A stretch of 13,822 nucleotides of DNA from NCBI RefSeq assembly GCF_002502735.1, contig NZ_DAQC01000012.1, positions 1-13,822 on the forward strand, given 5' to 3'. A program made the position numbers and the translations under genes. The notes under the pieces were generated by a model that worked only from the letters and a program-made list of their open reading frames with translations, did no database searches and had not been told where the DNA came from. Every line of letters begins with the position of its first letter. The stretch's first letter is position 1. This document shows positions 7,056 through 13,822 of this stretch, piece by piece. Source of the DNA: Methanoregula sp. UBA64 (GTDB lineage: Archaea > Halobacteriota > Methanomicrobia > Methanomicrobiales > Methanospirillaceae).

Positions 7056-7799
7056 ATGAGTCTGTTCCCCAAGAAGAATATCATCTGTTTTTTCGATACC
7101 ATTGCGCCCAGCAAGTACCTGGTAAAATTCCGGAAACTCGCCATAATCGAGCCGTTCATGGGATACGATATCGCGAACCGGGGCCGGCTCTCCCATTACG
7201 GCAGCCCCGAGAGGAAGCAGTTCGCTACCTCCTTAAAGAAGATCCGGTCCGAGACCGAGCTGCTCCTTGAGGATATCGAAGCCTACCACATCTATATGGC
7301 GGCAAAGATCACCCAGAAGATCCCCGGCGATATTGCCGAGGTCGGCGTGTACAAGGGCGGGTCCGCGAAGATCATCTGCTCTGCAAAAGGCGACCGGGCC
7401 CTGCACCTCTTCGACACGTTTGCCGGCCTGCCCAAGGTGGACGAGGTAGACCAGGTCTGGCCGTTCTACGAGGGCAAGTTCGCCGCATCCTATGAAAATG
7501 TCAGGGCCTACCTTGCCGGGGAGAAAAATGTCCACATCTACAAGGGGCTCTTCCCCGACACGGCCGGCCCGGTCACAGAGAAGCAGTTCTCGCTCGTGAA
7601 CCTGGATGTCGACACCTACGAGAGCACGAAAAAGTGCCTCGAATTTTTCTACCCCCGGATGAATGCCGGTGGCGTTATCATCTCCCACGATTACCTGACC
7701 GTGCCCGGGGTACGAAAAGCGGTGGACGAGTATTTCACCGACAAGCCGGAGCCGGTCGTGGAAACTGCCGCATCCCAGTGTATCGTAGTAAAAGTCTAA
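7056..7799 (+). CDS. TylF/MycF-like class I SAM-dependent O-methyltransferase
   Basis: 247 residues, matching the TylF/MycF/NovP family of S-adenosylmethionine- and Mg-dependent sugar O-methyltransferases. The SAM-binding motif is G-D-I-A-E-V-G-V-Y-K-G-G-S at about residues 91-103, followed by L-H-L-F-D-T-F-A-G-L-P (116-126). The likely metal-binding and catalytic part is V-N-L-D-V-D-T-Y-E-S-T (181-191, with Asp184 and Asp186) plus H-D-Y at 211-213. Known members modify macrolide or aminocoumarin sugars, but archaeal homologues probably act on glycans, lipids or cofactor sugars; the substrate here is unknown. No biosynthetic cluster surrounds it. It has its own promoter (7024-7030) and terminator (7800-7840). 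A 55-residue stretch before the catalytic core is less typical. Confidence 0.85.
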   Translation: MSLFPKKNIICFFDTIAPSKYLVKFRKLAIIEPFMGYDIANRGRLSHYGSPERKQFATSLKKIRSETELLLEDIEAYHIYMAAKITQKIPGDIAEVGVYKGGSAKIICSAKGDRALHLFDTFAGLPKVDEVDQVWPFYEGKFAASYENVRAYLAGEKNVHIYKGLFPDTAGPVTEKQFSLVNLDVDTYESTKKCLEFFYPRMNAGGVIISHDYLTVPGVRKAVDEYFTDKPEPVVETAASQCIVVKV

Positions 7800-7840
7800 T
7801 CCCCAGTACGGGGAACAGTCGTTTTTATCTCTCTTTTTTT
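7800..7840 (+). terminator. Terminator of the TylF-like gene
   Basis: TCCCC (7800-7804) and GGGGA (7810-7814) form a 5-bp stem over a five-base loop just after the TAA stop. T-runs follow at 7822-7826 and 7834-7840. This is one of the clearest terminators in the window. Confidence 0.65.
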
Positions 7841-7882
7841 GGCCGTTTCCTTTCAAAGAAACGGGATTGTTAACTCTGCAAT

Positions 7883-7894
7883 AAAAAAAGGGGT
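7883..7894 (-). terminator. T-run terminator of the 59-residue membrane protein gene
   Basis: On the minus strand the TAA stop (7897-7895) is followed by AACCCC and seven T (7889-7883). A CGTTTC/GAAACG inverted repeat (7844-7849, 7858-7863) lies a little further on. The T-run alone is a reasonable archaeal termination signal. Confidence 0.45.
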
Positions 7895-8074
7895 TTATTC
7901 CCGGAAGATGAGGATGCCGAAGATCACGAGCATCAGGCCGGCAAGCAGCACGACGATGCCGATGAGCCCCTCTACGGCAACGATAACCTGGGGCAGGAAT
8001 GCCCAGATTGCCCAGGCCCCGAGGATCACAAGGATGATACCCACAATGAGTGCAGCGATTCCAGTCTTGTCCAT
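7895..8074 (-). CDS. Small two-helix membrane protein, 59 residues
   Basis: A short hydrophobic protein with two membrane helices (about residues 5-26 and 34-56) joined by a brief loop and ending in F-R-E. The helices are rich in Ile, Val, Leu and Gly, and glycines are spaced for close helix packing. I do not recognise a named family. The ATG at 8074 is chosen because GGAG sits eight bases upstream; an in-frame TTG at 8080 lies too close to it. A TATA box at 8111-8118 and a T-run after the stop make it a single-gene unit, which argues that this small gene is real. Confidence 0.7.
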   Translation of the reverse strand: MDKTGIAALIVGIILVILGAWAIWAFLPQVIVAVEGLIGIVVLLAGLMLVIFGILIFRE

Positions 8075-8110
8075 AATCAATTCTCCGGATATATCTCTCT
8101 CAATGAGACC

Positions 8111-8118
8111 CTATAAGG
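8111..8118 (-). promoter_or_regulatory. TATA box of the 59-residue membrane protein gene
   Basis: On the minus strand CCTTATAG (8118-8111) lies about 40 bases upstream of the ATG at 8074. It predicts a transcript start near 8088, leaving a leader of about 14 bases that contains the GGAG ribosome-binding site. Confidence 0.5.
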
Positions 8119-8147
8119 ATTTGCCGCCCGGTCCGTCCTTCCATTCC

Positions 8148-8162
8148 CTAATAAAAGAATTT
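8148..8162 (-). terminator. T-rich end of the five-gene operon
   Basis: The minus strand downstream of the methyltransferase stop (8182) reads AAATTCTTTTATTAG over 8162-8148, the most T-rich stretch between that gene and the next promoter. No convincing hairpin precedes it, so termination would rest on the T-tract alone. Confidence 0.35.
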
Positions 8163-8181
8163 CCCAGGGGAGAGCGCACCG

Positions 8182-8793
8182 TCACGTCCGCACAAGTTTG
8201 AGGATCTCGACCGGGATCTCATGAGCATCCCGGGTATGGAAGGCAAACGTGCGTTTGATGGAAAATGTCCCGCTGACCTGCCCGGCAACCGTCGCCCGCC
8301 CTTTGACATATGCATTCACGAACGGCGTCGAACCGGCATTGAAGATCCCGTAGGTCACCGGGGCGATTGCAAGGGCCGCGTCGATAAACGGCCGGTCGGC
8401 ATGGAGGTTCTGTTTCTGGGCGCCAAACGGCGGGTTCATGACGATCGTGTCACAGGGACCGGCCGTTTCCTGCGCCGTAGCGATATCCGCAGGGATATAT
8501 TCCACGTCGGCACCGAGAAGCCGGGCATTCTCCCGTGCGATCCGGATCGCATCGGTATCCGTCTCGATGCCCCGGACCGGCGCTGCCCCGAGCAGGGCGG
8601 CACCGATGGCAAGGATGCCTGTCCCGCTCCCGAGATCGCAGACCGATTTTCCCTCGATATCTCCCTGCATGAATGCATCGTAGAGGAGCCGGGCGGCAAG
8701 CGGTGCCGGTGTCTGGTACTGTTCGAGCCCGGCCCGTGGTTTTGTATATCCCGCACACCGCTGGAGCGCTATCTCAAGCTGCCGGAGTTTCAT
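8182..8793 (-). CDS. METTL5-like RNA N6-adenine methyltransferase
   Basis: 203 residues, a class I SAM-dependent methyltransferase of the METTL5 type. The N-terminus has L-E-Q-Y-Q-T-P (23-29), a family hallmark preceding the Rossmann fold. The SAM motif is V-C-D-L-G-S-G-T-G-I-L (51-61), with an acidic G-I-E-T-D (75-79) at the end of the second strand. The catalytic motif N-P-P-F-G is at 120-124, as in N6-adenine and N4-cytosine enzymes. Human METTL5 makes m6A in the 18S rRNA decoding region; an equivalent 16S rRNA role in archaea is inference. The ATG at 8793 overlaps the dph2 stop as ATGA, so translation is probably coupled. It is the last gene of a five-gene operon. Confidence 0.85.
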   Translation of the reverse strand: MKLRQLEIALQRCAGYTKPRAGLEQYQTPAPLAARLLYDAFMQGDIEGKSVCDLGSGTGILAIGAALLGAAPVRGIETDTDAIRIARENARLLGADVEYIPADIATAQETAGPCDTIVMNPPFGAQKQNLHADRPFIDAALAIAPVTYGIFNAGSTPFVNAYVKGRATVAGQVSGTFSIKRTFAFHTRDAHEIPVEILKLVRT

Positions 8794-9758
8794 GCGATCT
8801 CGTCGATGGCATAATCGTCCCACGAGCGTTTGCCGCAGAGGATCTCGAACTCTTCGGGGGAGAGGACGGGCTTGGGGAACCTGATCTGATCGTCATAGGC
8901 GAGTCGGGGGCAGGCGGTGTTCACATAGCAGTCGAAGCCGAGGTTGAGGAGCTCGTCCGGGCTTACCTCGCGCAGGGCAACGATCACGGCCCCGGGGGAG
9001 AGCGCGGCAAGCCGTTCTGCAAGCGCTTTTCGTGCCTGCCCGGACTTGGTGCTCAGGAGAATGCCGATGGTCTTTGCATTGCGCGCTTTCTCGATCACCG
9101 CGAAGCGCCGGCGCAGGAGCGTATCGGCACTGACCTCCTGTGCAATTCCTGTCAGCGGGTCGAGCGCCACCACCCGGGCCTTGGTTGCAAGGGCGATCCC
9201 GATGGGGTGGAACACGCCCGTACCGACAAAAAGGATCACCGGGGCGCCGGCAGACTTTGCGGCGGCAAAACTGCACCCGAGGACCTGCCCCCGCAGGGGT
9301 GTACGGCCCGAGCCTTCGCCTACCCTGACCTCGTACCCTTTCGATGAGAGGAATGCTTCCATGGCAGGTACGAGATGGGCGTGCTGGACGGTCGTGACAA
9401 GGCCGACGGTCTTTTCCGGTACGAACGGCAGGGCTTTTTCAAGAACCGCCGTGTCGAAGTCCACGGCCCACGGGATAAAAAGGACATCGTCCCGGGTATC
9501 TACCGGTGCATGGCCGAAGTGCACGAGCAGATCGGCGCCATTGGATAAACAATCAAGGGCAAGGTCGCAGGCCCCGTAACAGGGATCGCCGCTCACGACC
9601 ACCGCAAAACCCGCGGCTTTGAGGGCAGCGGCAGTCTCCGCCGCCTGCCGTTTGAGCCCCGCGGGGAACTGGAGGGCGACCTTCTTTGCCCCGCGGGATC
9701 TGAGCTGGGTTATCAGGTCAGATGTGGCGTTCAACGACGTGCACCTTGTCGTCGACAT
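8790..9758 (-). CDS. dph2: Diphthamide synthase subunit Dph2 (2-(3-amino-3-carboxypropyl)histidine synthase)
   Basis: 322 residues, the first enzyme of diphthamide synthesis. It uses a [4Fe-4S] cluster and SAM to add a 3-amino-3-carboxypropyl group to the conserved histidine of elongation factor 2. Archaeal Dph2 works as a homodimer with three cluster cysteines, one per domain. Candidates here are Cys64 in G-D-P-C-Y-G-A-C-D, Cys162 in V-L-G-C-S-F-A, and Cys283 in N-T-A-C-P-R-L-A-Y-D-D, with spacings close to those of the Pyrococcus enzyme. All three triads are intact. The ATG at 9758 overlaps the end of hpt by 41 bases; an in-frame TTG at 9734, preceded by AAGGTG, would shorten the overlap to 17 and is a real alternative. 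The gene overlaps the downstream methyltransferase by four bases. Confidence 0.93.
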   Translation of the reverse strand: MSTTRCTSLNATSDLITQLRSRGAKKVALQFPAGLKRQAAETAAALKAAGFAVVVSGDPCYGACDLALDCLSNGADLLVHFGHAPVDTRDDVLFIPWAVDFDTAVLEKALPFVPEKTVGLVTTVQHAHLVPAMEAFLSSKGYEVRVGEGSGRTPLRGQVLGCSFAAAKSAGAPVILFVGTGVFHPIGIALATKARVVALDPLTGIAQEVSADTLLRRRFAVIEKARNAKTIGILLSTKSGQARKALAERLAALSPGAVIVALREVSPDELLNLGFDCYVNTACPRLAYDDQIRFPKPVLSPEEFEILCGKRSWDDYAIDEIA

Positions 9759-10266
9759 CGATCTTCACAAGCGACTTGTACGGCCGGCCGATATCCGGGT
9801 TCCCGCGCTGGATCACGATGCAGACATCTTTTACCTCGGCGCCTGCGATCTCAAGCGCGGCAAGCAGGGCCTTCATCGTGCCCCCGGTACTCACCACATC
9901 GTCGATGATGATGATCCGGTCGCCCTTGTACACGCCGTTTAAGTACAGCTCGCCTTTCGAGTACCCGGTCTTCTGGTGGACGGGCACCTCGTGGGGAAGC
10001 TTGTACTCGCGCTTGCGCATGACCACCATGGGGATGTCGGTCATCACCGAGAGTACGGATCCGATGTGGATGCCCATGGCCTCGACGACCACGATCTTGT
10101 CGACATTGTTTAAGTCGAGGACCTTGATCATCGCGCTGCACACGTCGCGCAGAAGTGCCGGTTCGACAACCGGTACCCCGTCAGTGATCGGGTGGATGAA
10201 GTAGTTGTATTCGCCCCTCTTTACCATCGGGCAGGTTTCCAGCGATTCTATCAGTTTTTCAAGCAT
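9718..10266 (-). CDS. hpt: Hypoxanthine phosphoribosyltransferase (archaeal type)
   Basis: 182 residues, a purine salvage enzyme that joins hypoxanthine (and perhaps guanine) with PRPP to give the nucleotide. The sequence fits the archaeal Hpt group: G-E-Y-N-Y-F-I-H-P-I-T-D-G at 18-30, and the PRPP-binding motif I-I-I-I-D-D-V-V-S-T-G-G-T at 118-130. A charged loop with R-K-R-E-Y-K-L-P-H-E-V lies at about 84-94. The adenine enzyme is a related alternative, but the N-terminal pattern favours hypoxanthine. ATG 10266 is used, with GGTGAT just upstream; TTG and GTG codons a few positions earlier are less likely. The start overlaps the end of mfnA by eight bases, so the gene is translated as part of the operon. 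Confidence 0.9.
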   Translation of the reverse strand: MLEKLIESLETCPMVKRGEYNYFIHPITDGVPVVEPALLRDVCSAMIKVLDLNNVDKIVVVEAMGIHIGSVLSVMTDIPMVVMRKREYKLPHEVPVHQKTGYSKGELYLNGVYKGDRIIIIDDVVSTGGTMKALLAALEIAGAEVKDVCIVIQRGNPDIGRPYKSLVKIDVDDKVHVVERHI

Positions 10267-11356
10267 GCATATCACCAAAATCGGAAAGGAATGCTTCGAT
10301 GCAGTCTGCGGTTACGTGCGGCATGCAGACGATCCGCATGTGCCCGGCGCGGGTCCAGGAGACCCTCCACGGCGCGGGCGCCTTGTCGCAGACAAACGTC
10401 GCGACATTCACGTCGGGCGATGTTGCGGCCCGAACGCCGTACGTTTCCATACCGGCGATCAGGCGCCGGGTATTTTTCATGCACCCGGCAACAATGGCTT
10501 TCATGCCCTCGCTCCCCAAGTAATCGAGCACCGCAAGCGCCCCGGCCACCGGGGCCCCCGGCCGGGTGCCGGCAAGGGTATACTCTTTTTTTACCGTGAG
10601 GTACGGCGTATCGATGTTGAGCACGTCGAGCATGTCCGGCTCCCGGGTTAACAGGCACCCGGCCGGGATCGTGCTCATGCCCATCTTGTGCGGGTCGACC
10701 GCAATCGTGGTGACGCCGGGCAGGGAAAAGTCGAAGGGAATGGGATTGTCGAGGAAGGGGATCACCATGCCGCCAAACGCTGCATCCACGTGGAAGAAGA
10801 TCCCGTGCTGGTCGGCGATTTTTGCAAGGTCGGCTATCGGGTCGACCATCCCGTACTCCGTGGTCCCGGCAACCGCGACCAGTGCGATCGTATTCCTGTC
10901 GATGAGTTCAGCCGCTGCGTCCACGTCCATGCGTTTATCCGGGCCGAGTGGGACGCTCCTCGTCTCGATACTGAGGATGTCGCAGGCTTTCTTAAAGGAG
11001 AAATGGGCGGACTGGGGGACGATCACGTTCTGGGCTTTGGTATGGCAGAGGGCTTTTGCAAGCCGGAGCGCCTGGAGGTTTGACTCGGTCCCCCCGCTCG
11101 TTGCATACCCCCCGGCATCCGGCTTATGGAAGAGCGTGCCGAAGCGTTCGATCAGCAGCCGTTCAAGAGACGCAGTTCCGGGAAAGAGCCCCGGATCGCC
11201 GAGGTTGGTCTCCATGAACATATCGTGCGCCCTGACCGCAACCGGGTGCGGGAGCGTACACATGGAGCTGAGGATATAGCGGTGATCCATATCCTCCCTT
11301 TTTTTTGAGGCCAAAAATGAGAAGAGATCGGCTTCTGTACAGCCCTTATTCAGCAT
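10259..11356 (-). CDS. mfnA: L-tyrosine/L-aspartate decarboxylase
   Basis: 365 residues, a group II PLP-dependent decarboxylase. In methanogens MfnA makes tyramine from tyrosine, the first step of methanofuran synthesis, and it can also make beta-alanine from aspartate for coenzyme A. Visible sites: the S-G-G-T-E-S-N (87-93) phosphate-binding turn, His118 in S-A-H-F-S, which should stack on the cofactor, Asp191 in H-V-D-A-A-F-G-G, and the Schiff-base Lys224 in V-D-P-H-K-M-G-M. Length matches the family. ATG 11356 lies inside the end of ppsA, overlapping it by 11 bases; the open frame continues upstream to 11554 but only as a shadow of ppsA. Sequence alone does not decide tyrosine versus aspartate preference. 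Confidence 0.93.
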   Translation of the reverse strand: MLNKGCTEADLFSFLASKKREDMDHRYILSSMCTLPHPVAVRAHDMFMETNLGDPGLFPGTASLERLLIERFGTLFHKPDAGGYATSGGTESNLQALRLAKALCHTKAQNVIVPQSAHFSFKKACDILSIETRSVPLGPDKRMDVDAAAELIDRNTIALVAVAGTTEYGMVDPIADLAKIADQHGIFFHVDAAFGGMVIPFLDNPIPFDFSLPGVTTIAVDPHKMGMSTIPAGCLLTREPDMLDVLNIDTPYLTVKKEYTLAGTRPGAPVAGALAVLDYLGSEGMKAIVAGCMKNTRRLIAGMETYGVRAATSPDVNVATFVCDKAPAPWRVSWTRAGHMRIVCMPHVTADCIEAFLSDFGDMHA

Positions 11357-13631
11357 CGCGGTTTCTCGCAGCTTCAAGAATGATGCGTTTCTCGGTCTTT
11401 GCAACTGCTTCGCGGATCTTTGCAATGGCATCGATGTTTGCCGAGATGCTGGTGATCCCGTGCTCGACAAGCCAGACTGCCATCTTCGGGTCGGAACCTG
11501 CCTGCCCGCAGATCGAGCACTCGACATCGTATTCGCGGCACTTCTGGATCGCATTGTGGATCAGGGTGAGGACCGCCGGGTGCCGGGGATTGTACATGTC
11601 GGCCACGTTCTCGTTGTTCCGGTCAATGGCGATCGTGTACTGGATGAGGTCGTTGGTCCCAAACGAGGCAAACTTGATGCCTGCCTGGAGGAAGTCCTCG
11701 ATCATAATGGCGCTTGCCGGGATCTCGATCATGATGCCGAGCGTTGCGTTCTCGACATCCACGCCCCACTCCGCCATCATCGACTTGGCCTTGATGAACT
11801 GGTCGGGGTGGGAGACCATCGGGAACATGACACCGAGGTTCTCGTAGCCGGCCTTCCAGAGGCGCTTGAACGCTTCGACCTGGAGCCGGAACTGCTCTGC
11901 GCTCTGGAGATCGCGGCGGATGCCTCTCCACCCGAGCATCGGGTTGTGTTCGAGGGGTTCGCTCTCGCCGCCTGCCATGTTCCGGAACTCGTCGGTCGGC
12001 GCATCGAGCGTCCGTACCCAGACCGTTTTCCCGGGGAAAGCGTCGAGCACGATCTTGATGCCGTCGTAGAGTTCCTTGACAAACTCCTCTTCCTTGTGGT
12101 TGGCGATGAACCAGCCGGGCGTCTTGTTGAGCCCGAGGATGAGGTGCTCGATCCGGAGGAGACCCACGCCGTCTGCGCCCGTTGCTGCTGCCCGGGCTGC
12201 TGCCTCGGGGATGGAGACGTTGACCTTTACGCTCGTTGCGGTGACAACCGGGGCTGCCCCGGCAACCACGACCGGTGCCGCGCCGGCCTTTGCCTGCGTT
12301 GCGCCGCCTACTGCGCCTTCGTACACAATGCCGAGCTCGCCGTCAACGGTCACCATCTGGCCGTTTGTGAGCTGCTGGGTTGCGGTCTTTGTCCCGACAA
12401 CGGCAGGGGTGCCCAGTTCCCGTGAGACAATCGCTGCGTGGCAGGTCATCCCGCCTTCGTCGGTGATGATGGCGGCAACCTTGCGCATTGCCGGCACCAT
12501 GTCCGGGTTGGTCATCCGGGTGACGAGGATGTCGCCCTCTTTTACCGCGCCCGTGTCTTTTGCATCCCGGATAATCGCGACTTTACCGGATGCGATACCC
12601 GGCGCCGCACCCTGTCCCTTGATCAGAATCTTTGCATCCTTGCTCTGTCCAGACATGCCCTTTCCCTCTTTTTTCCCGATAGTCGTGATCGGCCGGGACT
12701 GGAGGATATAGATCGTCCCTGCCACAATGCCCCATTCAACGTCCTGCGGAACCCCGTAGTGGTTCTCGGCGATCTTGCCGTACATTGCCAGCTTTTTGAG
12801 CTCCTCGTCCGAGAGCACCCGTGCGTCCTGCCGGGCTGCATCGACCGGGACGAGTTTTGTGCCGTGGGATCCGTCGGGGATGATCTCCACGTTCTTGTTG
12901 ACAATGGTCACTTCGGCGATGGTCTCCGTCCGCTGGTCGAAAACATAGTGATCGGGAGAGACCGAACCCGAGACCACAGCCTCGCCAAGGCCCCACGATC
13001 CTTCGATGATCGTGAGCGGCTCGCCGCTGATCGGATGGGAGGTGAACATGACACCGGCCTTTTCCGAGTGGACCAGCTGCTGGACCACGACCGCGATGTT
13101 GACCGTACTCTCCTCGAATCCCTGCTTTGCCCGGTAGTAGATCGCCCGGGCCCCGTACAGGGACGCCCAGCAGTTCTGGACTGAGGAAATAAGCGCTGCC
13201 TCGCCCCGGATATTGAGGTAGGTCTCCTGCTGGCCGGCAAAGCTCGCATCGGGAAGATCCTCGGCGGTCGCGCTCGACCGGACCGCAACGATGAGGTCCT
13301 TTTGTGCCATCTTCCCGTACGAGGCTTTGATATCGTTCTGGATTGCCTGCGGCATCGAGGCCGAGGTTACCATCGCCTTGATGGTATCTGCGGCCTGCTC
13401 CAGTGCCTCGTTGTTCTCGACATCGAGGTTGTCCGAGACCTTGAAGATCTTCTGGTCAAGACCGGTCTCGACCAGGAACCTGCGGAACGCCTGAGCGGTG
13501 ACCACAAATGCCGGGGGTACCGGAAGGCCTATCGAGGCCATCTCGCCAAGGGATGCCCCCTTGCCGCCGACCGACGAGATGTCCTCCTTCCTGATCTCTT
13601 CGAGCCATAGAATATTGGGCACATCTTTCAT
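11346..13631 (-). CDS. ppsA: Phosphoenolpyruvate synthase
   Basis: 761 residues, full length. It converts pyruvate and ATP to phosphoenolpyruvate, AMP and phosphate, the entry to gluconeogenesis from pyruvate made from acetyl-CoA. The ATP-grasp domain (about 15-325) shows V-G-G-K-G-A-S-L-G-E at 21-30, R-S-S-A-T-A-E-D-L-P at 118-127 and Q-S-R-P at 311-314. The swivelling phosphohistidine domain (about 340-445) has G-G-M-T-C-H-A-A-I-V-S-R-E with His398. The PEP-binding barrel (about 470-745) includes E-H-N-P-M-L-G-W-R-G, G-T-N-D-L and C-S-I-C-G-Q with the proton-donor Cys708. An Ala/Val/Pro-rich linker (about 445-466) joins the last two domains. The ATG at 13631 has GGTG upstream. It is the first gene of the operon, with its own TATA box. 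Confidence 0.96.
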   Translation of the reverse strand: MKDVPNILWLEEIRKEDISSVGGKGASLGEMASIGLPVPPAFVVTAQAFRRFLVETGLDQKIFKVSDNLDVENNEALEQAADTIKAMVTSASMPQAIQNDIKASYGKMAQKDLIVAVRSSATAEDLPDASFAGQQETYLNIRGEAALISSVQNCWASLYGARAIYYRAKQGFEESTVNIAVVVQQLVHSEKAGVMFTSHPISGEPLTIIEGSWGLGEAVVSGSVSPDHYVFDQRTETIAEVTIVNKNVEIIPDGSHGTKLVPVDAARQDARVLSDEELKKLAMYGKIAENHYGVPQDVEWGIVAGTIYILQSRPITTIGKKEGKGMSGQSKDAKILIKGQGAAPGIASGKVAIIRDAKDTGAVKEGDILVTRMTNPDMVPAMRKVAAIITDEGGMTCHAAIVSRELGTPAVVGTKTATQQLTNGQMVTVDGELGIVYEGAVGGATQAKAGAAPVVVAGAAPVVTATSVKVNVSIPEAAARAAATGADGVGLLRIEHLILGLNKTPGWFIANHKEEEFVKELYDGIKIVLDAFPGKTVWVRTLDAPTDEFRNMAGGESEPLEHNPMLGWRGIRRDLQSAEQFRLQVEAFKRLWKAGYENLGVMFPMVSHPDQFIKAKSMMAEWGVDVENATLGIMIEIPASAIMIEDFLQAGIKFASFGTNDLIQYTIAIDRNNENVADMYNPRHPAVLTLIHNAIQKCREYDVECSICGQAGSDPKMAVWLVEHGITSISANIDAIAKIREAVAKTEKRIILEAARNRDAE

Positions 13632-13665
13632 GCTCGCACCACTTACTAATCTCTTCTCCCCCCTG

Positions 13666-13674
13666 TTTAAGTAT
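13666..13674 (-). promoter_or_regulatory. TATA box of the ppsA operon
   Basis: On the minus strand ATACTTAAA (13674-13666) lies about 38 bases upstream of the ppsA ATG. It predicts transcription from near 13643 and a leader of about 12 bases that contains the GGTG ribosome-binding site. It is the only promoter-like element I see for the five-gene operon. Confidence 0.55.
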
Positions 13675-13719
13675 TCTCATACGTCGCGCCAGACCGTCGG
13701 ATGAGCCGGCAGGGTGTCG

Positions 13720-13730
13720 TTTTTTATAAT
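13720..13730 (+). promoter_or_regulatory. TATA box of the gene entering at the right edge
   Basis: TTTTTTATAAT (13720-13730) lies about 60 bases upstream of the ATG at 13785. It predicts a transcript start near 13754 and a leader of about 30 bases. It and the ppsA promoter share a 153-base divergent gap. Confidence 0.45.
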
Positions 13731-13784
13731 CCTTTAAGAAGAATAACCCTGATTAGGTATCGCGCAGATACTGTATGGGTTTTT

Positions 13785-13822
13785 ATGGCAAACGCACGAG
13801 TGCTCGTCAGCGATCCGCTGGC
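13785..13822 (+). CDS. serA: Start of a gene resembling D-3-phosphoglycerate dehydrogenase (partial)
   Basis: Only the first 13 codons are inside the window: M-A-N-A-R-V-L-V-S-D-P-L-A. The string R-V-L-V-S-D-P-L-A is characteristic of the N-terminus of SerA, which oxidises 3-phosphoglycerate in the first step of serine synthesis. A TATA box lies upstream at 13720-13730. The gene is divergent from ppsA, whose product feeds the same triose pathway, so the context fits. With so few residues, another member of the D-2-hydroxyacid dehydrogenase family is possible. Confidence 0.6.
   Translation, partial: MANARVLVSDPL

Noticed and set aside
11357..11554. 66-residue N-terminal extension of MfnA
   Set aside because: It is Ser/Arg-rich and lies wholly inside ppsA; the ATG at 11356 gives the family's usual length.
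11460..13184. Long plus-strand frames opposite ppsA
   Set aside because: They are antisense shadows of a full-length, motif-complete PEP synthase gene.

Overview
The window comes from a methanogenic euryarchaeon, most likely of the order Methanomicrobiales (a Methanoregula-like lineage is my best guess; no database was searched). The grounds are an archaeal-type 23S/5S rRNA, a methanofuran gene (mfnA), archaeal Dph2 and archaeal hypoxanthine phosphoribosyltransferase, a DUF2115 protein of the kind found in methanogens, TATA-box promoters with several apparently leaderless starts, and a protein-coding region that is GC-rich by eye.

Region 1 (1-1371) is the distal end of an rRNA operon: the last third of the 23S gene, then tRNA-Cys(GCA), then 5S. 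The tRNA lies between 23S and 5S. Positions 1372-1865 hold no convincing gene, but contain several hairpins and one terminator-like site.

Region 2 (1866-8074) is accessory. It holds an HXXEE-domain membrane protein that looks less GC-rich than its neighbours, a DUF2115 protein divergent from a small lipoprotein, a secreted protein with a C-terminal anchor, an MFS transporter of the anion:cation symporter type, a 151-residue orphan, a small membrane protein, a TylF/MycF-like O-methyltransferase, and a 59-residue two-helix membrane protein. Most of these are single transcription units with their own TATA boxes and T-rich terminators.

Region 3 (8182-13631, minus strand) is a compact core operon of five overlapping genes, in transcription order ppsA, mfnA, hpt, dph2 and a METTL5-like RNA methyltransferase. 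It joins gluconeogenesis, methanofuran/beta-alanine synthesis, purine salvage, diphthamide synthesis and probable rRNA m6A modification. A divergent gene at the right edge begins like serA (phosphoglycerate dehydrogenase) and runs off the window.

I saw no CRISPR array, insertion sequence, integrase, toxin-antitoxin pair or recognisable defence system. The most interesting items are the tRNA-Cys position, the tightly overlapped operon that ends in two translation-apparatus modification genes, and the set of poorly characterised envelope proteins.
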